This document shows positions 24,801-26,755 of a DNA stretch of 26,755 nt, piece after piece. Numbering within the stretch: the stretch's first letter is position 1; each line of letters starts with the position of its first letter. The translations under genes and the position numbers were made by a program. Under the pieces are notes generated by a model. That model searched no databases. It worked only from the letters and a program-made list of their open reading frames with translations, and had not been told where the DNA came from. This DNA comes from Candidatus Nomurabacteria bacterium (GTDB taxonomy: Bacteria > Patescibacteriota > Minisyncoccia > Phycocordibacterales > UBA2100), in NCBI GenBank assembly GCA_943359705.1, contig CALRIB010000005.1, positions 1-26,755 of the forward strand. The letters are read 5' to 3'.

Positions 24801-26755
24801 GCCACCGCTAGCACCACCAACCTCACCGTCTCCGGCGCGCGCAGCGGACTCCTGGCTACCGACGCCACCGGAGTTGTGACTGCTTCGACCACACTCGCAG
24901 TCAATGTCGGCGGCACCGGCTCCACGACGCTGAGCGGCGTTCTGAAGGGCAACGGCACAGGAGGCATCCAATCGGCAGTCGCCGGCACCGACTACGAAAA
25001 CGCCCTCACCTTCAACTCCGGCGTCACACGAAGCACCAACACCGTGACGCTCGATATGACCAACGCCAATACATGGAGCGCTCTCCAGAAATTCAATTTC
25101 GCTTCCTCGACTCTCTTCTCGGTCTACAACGGACTCTTTGTCGGAGGAAGCGCGACGACGTCAATATATGGTAACGCCACGTCGACCTTTGGGGCGGGGA
25201 TTGCGGGCACGTTCCTCAACATCACCGGCACCGGCGCCACCTCCACATTCGCGAGCGGACTCAACATCACCGGCGGATGGTTCTCCATCAACGGTTCGTG
25301 TGTGGGCGGCTCGGGCGGGGGAAGCGGTACCGTCACCAGCGTCGCGACCGACGGCACGCTCACCGGCGGCACCATCACAACGACCGGCACTCTCAGCCTC
25401 AATCTTGCCAACGCGAACTCGTGGAGCGCGCTCCAAGTCTTCGCAAAAGCATCCTCGACGCTCGCCTCCGTCATAAGCGCGCTCTATGTCGGCGATAGCT
25501 CGACGACCACCATCAAGGGTTCCGCCACCTCGACCTTCGGCGCCGGCATTCAAACCACTGCACTCAATGTGACTTCTGCGACCGCGTCTTCGACCTTCGC
25601 CAACGGCATCATCATCAGCGGCGGTTGTCTCTCGGTCAACGGCGCATGCCTCACTTCGGGTGGCGGGGGAGGCACAAGTGCGTGGCCGTTCACTCCGTCC
25701 TCGTACGCCGGTCAAGCGGCACAAAGCACCTCCACCACTCTCTGGTTCACCGGCTCTCCGCTCTCGCTCGCAGCTTCTTCCACGTTCTTCACCCAAGCCT
25801 CGACCACACTCTTCACCAACTCCGGCAACTCGTACTTCACCAATCTCGCCTCTGCGCTGCTCGCTGTCGACAACACCGGCAAGCTTGTCTCCACCACCAC
25901 CATCGGCACCAACCTCCTCTCCGCCAACGCAGTCACGGTGACAGCGGGAAGTGGTCTCACCGGCGGCGGTAACGTCGCACTCGGCGGCACCATCACACTC
26001 ACCAATCCATGGAATTGGAGCCTCATCTCCAACTTCGGCACCAACACCAACGCCACCACTACTCCCACGTGGTACCAGAGCGGTCTCTTCGCTTCCTCCA
26101 CCTCGCAATTTGTGTACGCCTCCTCCACCGCTTTCAGCATCTCGGGCACGGGATTCTTCGGCACGGCAAGCACGACCAACCTCACCGTTTCCGGTTCGCC
26201 TTCGGGCGTTCTCACCACCGGTTTGACCGGAGTTGTAACCGCTTCGAGCACGCTCGCGGCGTCGGTCGGCGGCACGGGCAACACTTCGTACTCTGTCGGC
26301 GACATTCTCTACGCCAGTGCATCCAATGTGCTCACCAGGCTCGCCGTTGGTTCTGCCGGTCAAGTACTCAAGGTTTCCGCCGGCATTCCGGGCTGGGGAG
26401 CAGACAACACCGCCTCCGGCGGCGCAAGCATCTTCGCCACCACGACCGACTCGCTCGCGATTTATCCCTCCACTGTCGGCAACGTCTTCCTCCTCGGACA
26501 AAGCGCGACCACGACGACCGGCAACATCCTCGAAGTGTTGGGCGACTCACTCTTCCGCGGCAACCTCATCAGCTACAACAGACTGACCGCGCCTTCCTTC
26601 AACGCAACAAGTTCGACCGCCTCGTCGTTCATCCAGGCATCGTCGACGCGCTTCTCCGTCTTTGACAAAGCGTATTTCGGCGGCAGCGCGACCTCGTCGT
26701 TCGACTCCACCGGCGCGCGCTCGCGCGCCACCGCACTCACGGTAGGGAACGGCGG
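21849..26755 (+). CDS. Giant HTH-transmembrane-fibre surface protein (3' partial)
   Basis: The frame runs unbroken from ATG 21849 to the window end, at least 1635 codons, with no stop reached. I sampled the phase at about a dozen points and it stays constant. Residues 7-57 are an HTH unit like those of the preceding gene (YISAGDAASSAGFTRDYVARL, RRIGKQWYV). A charged helical stretch follows (60-80), then a transmembrane helix at 145-163 (KLLAMIVTAVFAVGTLAIA), a Pro/Thr-rich linker (230-280) and a coiled coil (about 290-350). From about 356 onward it is Ser/Thr/Gly/Ala-rich repeats resembling phage tail-fibre shafts: SISGASISG, GGTGSTTLSGVLKGNGTG, SVATDGTLTGGTITTTGTLS and many ASSTF/ATSTF units. 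The fibre should lie outside the cell, with the HTH inside. Cysteines occur almost only in pairs. Export needs Sec, with the transmembrane helix as signal anchor. Adhesion or host contact is an inference. Confidence 0.85.
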   Translation, partial: MTDEIFFDGIRYISAGDAASSAGFTRDYVARLSKQGKVIGRRIGKQWYVSEDSLKEFVADQAESRARRAQELVESRKMEYQANAATYSHIEPEISHAAPRVIEETVTKLPSESAGWSTKVPAFGVSVPAKKHVYSLAPGVELTHKLLAMIVTAVFAVGTLAIAENQYTRIAARAASEHLTLGESARTQLAAVAANPTSLFGDAFQNIARSINSGIDHLFFTAVYHPSETADIPVPSSPTVTVNVTPQTPATTTEAVPSPAQSFTATQTSPSKPLTQTIINQPVIERVVETQRIITEGGITEALLDSRLQQLNNKLSSQISALTAQGSANSAAVSQTYQVIAQSTKIDQLTNTHINTPIISGGSISGASISGASISGSDLTISGNVSLGAATSTSLAVTGTGTSTFAGGVQATALDITSTSASSTFANGIVINGGCVSVNGACLGSAQVAGSDTQIQFNNAGSLGGSSSLTFSSATNKLTVPNASTTLLTVATSIYGAGLSTCSGTTNKLLYNSSTGQFSCGTDLQGSGGASAFATSTDNLLVYPSSTSYVVAIGASATSTTGNILEVVGNSLFRGSVTTHGSETASSFTATSTTATSQFTRASTTLLSAYNGLFVGGSATTSIYGSATSTFGAGVSASALNITSSSASSTFANGIIISGGCVSVNGACLGSSNVSLSAANTWNALQIFASGFVASASSTISSGLFSANGGASTTNLTASGTGYFATASTTNLTVSGARSGLLATDATGVVTASTTIGLNFGGTGATTAANARTNLGAAANGANSDITSLAGLTTALTVAQGGTGSTTLSGVLKGNGTGGIQSAVAGTDYENALTFNSGLTRSTNTVTLDMTNANTWSALQKFNFASSTLFSVYNGLFVGGGATTSIYGNATSTFGAGIAATSLNVTSATASSTFANGIILTGGCIAVNGACLGSSNVSLSVANAWSALQTFQSGFVSQASSTVVGLFTSTNASTTNLTATTGYFATASTTNLTVSGARSGLLATDATGVVTASTTLAVNVGGTGSTTLSGVLKGNGTGGIQSAVAGTDYENALTFNSGVTRSTNTVTLDMTNANTWSALQKFNFASSTLFSVYNGLFVGGSATTSIYGNATSTFGAGIAGTFLNITGTGATSTFASGLNITGGWFSINGSCVGGSGGGSGTVTSVATDGTLTGGTITTTGTLSLNLANANSWSALQVFAKASSTLASVISALYVGDSSTTTIKGSATSTFGAGIQTTALNVTSATASSTFANGIIISGGCLSVNGACLTSGGGGGTSAWPFTPSSYAGQAAQSTSTTLWFTGSPLSLAASSTFFTQASTTLFTNSGNSYFTNLASALLAVDNTGKLVSTTTIGTNLLSANAVTVTAGSGLTGGGNVALGGTITLTNPWNWSLISNFGTNTNATTTPTWYQSGLFASSTSQFVYASSTAFSISGTGFFGTASTTNLTVSGSPSGVLTTGLTGVVTASSTLAASVGGTGNTSYSVGDILYASASNVLTRLAVGSAGQVLKVSAGIPGWGADNTASGGASIFATTTDSLAIYPSTVGNVFLLGQSATTTTGNILEVLGDSLFRGNLISYNRLTAPSFNATSSTASSFIQASSTRFSVFDKAYFGGSATSSFDSTGARSRATALTVGNG
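24010..24895 (+). repeat. Direct repeat with 780-bp offset within the fibre gene
   Basis: Bases 24010-24115 recur at 24790-24895, encoding TGYFATASTTNLTVSGARSG and LLATDATGVVTAS. Runs of nearly 30 bases are identical, including silent positions. The first copy is followed by an extra 120-bp segment (NFGGTGATTAANARTNLGAA...) that the second copy lacks. Confidence 0.85.
24249..25220 (+). repeat. Long direct repeat with 660-bp offset within the fibre gene
   Basis: Bases 24249-24560 recur at 24909-25220, an offset of exactly 660 bp (220 codons). They encode GGTGSTTLSGVLKGNGTGG, AVAGTDYENALTFNSG, TRSTNTVTLDMTNANTWSAL and SVYNGLFVGG. Differences are mostly at third codon positions, which points to an in-frame duplication kept under protein-level selection. 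Confidence 0.88.

Larger units (their letters stand above)
23151..25649 (+). repeat. Five dispersed GGC-x-x-VNGAC motif repeats in the fibre
   Basis: The segment ASSTFANG...GGC(V/I/L)(S/A)VNGAC recurs with cysteine motifs at 23151-23174, 23829-23852, 24618-24641, 25278-25301 and 25626-25649. Four copies have Cys-x6-Cys. The fourth has Trp in place of the first Cys (GGWFSINGSC). Spacings are 678, 789, 660 and 348 bp, all multiples of three. Confidence 0.85.

Noticed and set aside
25161..26501. 446-codon open frame on the minus strand
   Set aside because: It lies fully antisense to the in-frame fibre repeats. Its Gly/Arg/Glu-rich composition is what the complement of Ser/Thr/Ala-rich GC codons gives. 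No start signal or domain was seen.
23098..26700. Short regularly recurring DNA units that might look like CRISPR or satellite repeats
   Set aside because: All repeats are in frame, vary mainly at third codon positions and encode fibre modules. Spacers are coding too.
21849..26755. Prophage tail-fibre gene as part of an integrated phage
   Set aside because: The repeats resemble phage fibres, but there is an N-terminal HTH and membrane helix, and no capsid, terminase, integrase or other phage genes occur in the window.

Overview
The window looks like a chromosomal segment of a small-genome bacterium of the Candidate Phyla Radiation (Patescibacteria), most likely a Parcubacteria-type lineage. 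This is inference from gene content: a SecA without the usual C-terminal zinc tail, an O-antigen-ligase/TPR protein, a short PaaX/Cas2-fold regulator, tightly packed genes with almost no Shine-Dalgarno sequences, and a very long Ser/Thr/Gly fibre protein of the kind common in that group. No rRNA, tRNA, CRISPR array or insertion sequence was recognised.

Bases 1-15123 are a surface-glycan region in three transcription blocks. Block A (+ strand, 1-7514) has five coupled genes: a GT2 glycosyltransferase fused to a CapK/PaaK-like adenylate-forming domain (5' end outside the window), a SAM methyltransferase, a glutamine-dependent asparagine synthase homologue, an alpha/beta hydrolase and a polytopic GT-C-like membrane protein. 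Block B (- strand, 10403-7511) has three genes joined by 4-bp ATGA overlaps: a GT2 transferase, an extended-SDR NDP-sugar epimerase, and a protein resembling plant reversibly glycosylated polypeptides (GT75, UDP-arabinopyranose mutase). Blocks A and B meet tail to tail, sharing one CTAG. Block C (+ strand, 10535-15123) has a GT39/ArnT-like membrane transferase, a cytidylyltransferase-cupin fusion and a Wzy_C/O-antigen-ligase protein with C-terminal TPRs. Together they would make, modify and attach a cell-surface glycan.

Bases 15124-16169 hold a PaaX-like repressor with a Cas2-like domain, bracketed by two copies of a 36-nt palindrome-centred repeat, then an AT-rich stretch with a perfect DnaA box, a 15-codon Lys-rich peptide and a strong intrinsic terminator. 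Bases 16170-20427 carry two housekeeping genes, secA and gatB, separated by a 301-bp non-coding gap.

Bases 20494-26755 hold two related membrane proteins. The first has two MerR/excisionase-like helix-turn-helix (HTH) repeats and a C-terminal transmembrane helix. The second, open to the end of the window (at least 1635 codons), has one HTH of the same type, a transmembrane helix, a coiled coil and then a huge phage-tail-fibre-like repeat region with paired cysteines. A DNA-binding domain covalently joined across the membrane to a surface fibre is the most unusual thing here.

A recurring regulatory pattern is a -10-like hexamer only 6-9 nt upstream of the start codon of the first gene of a unit (four cases at exactly 6 nt). 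This predicts leaderless mRNAs.
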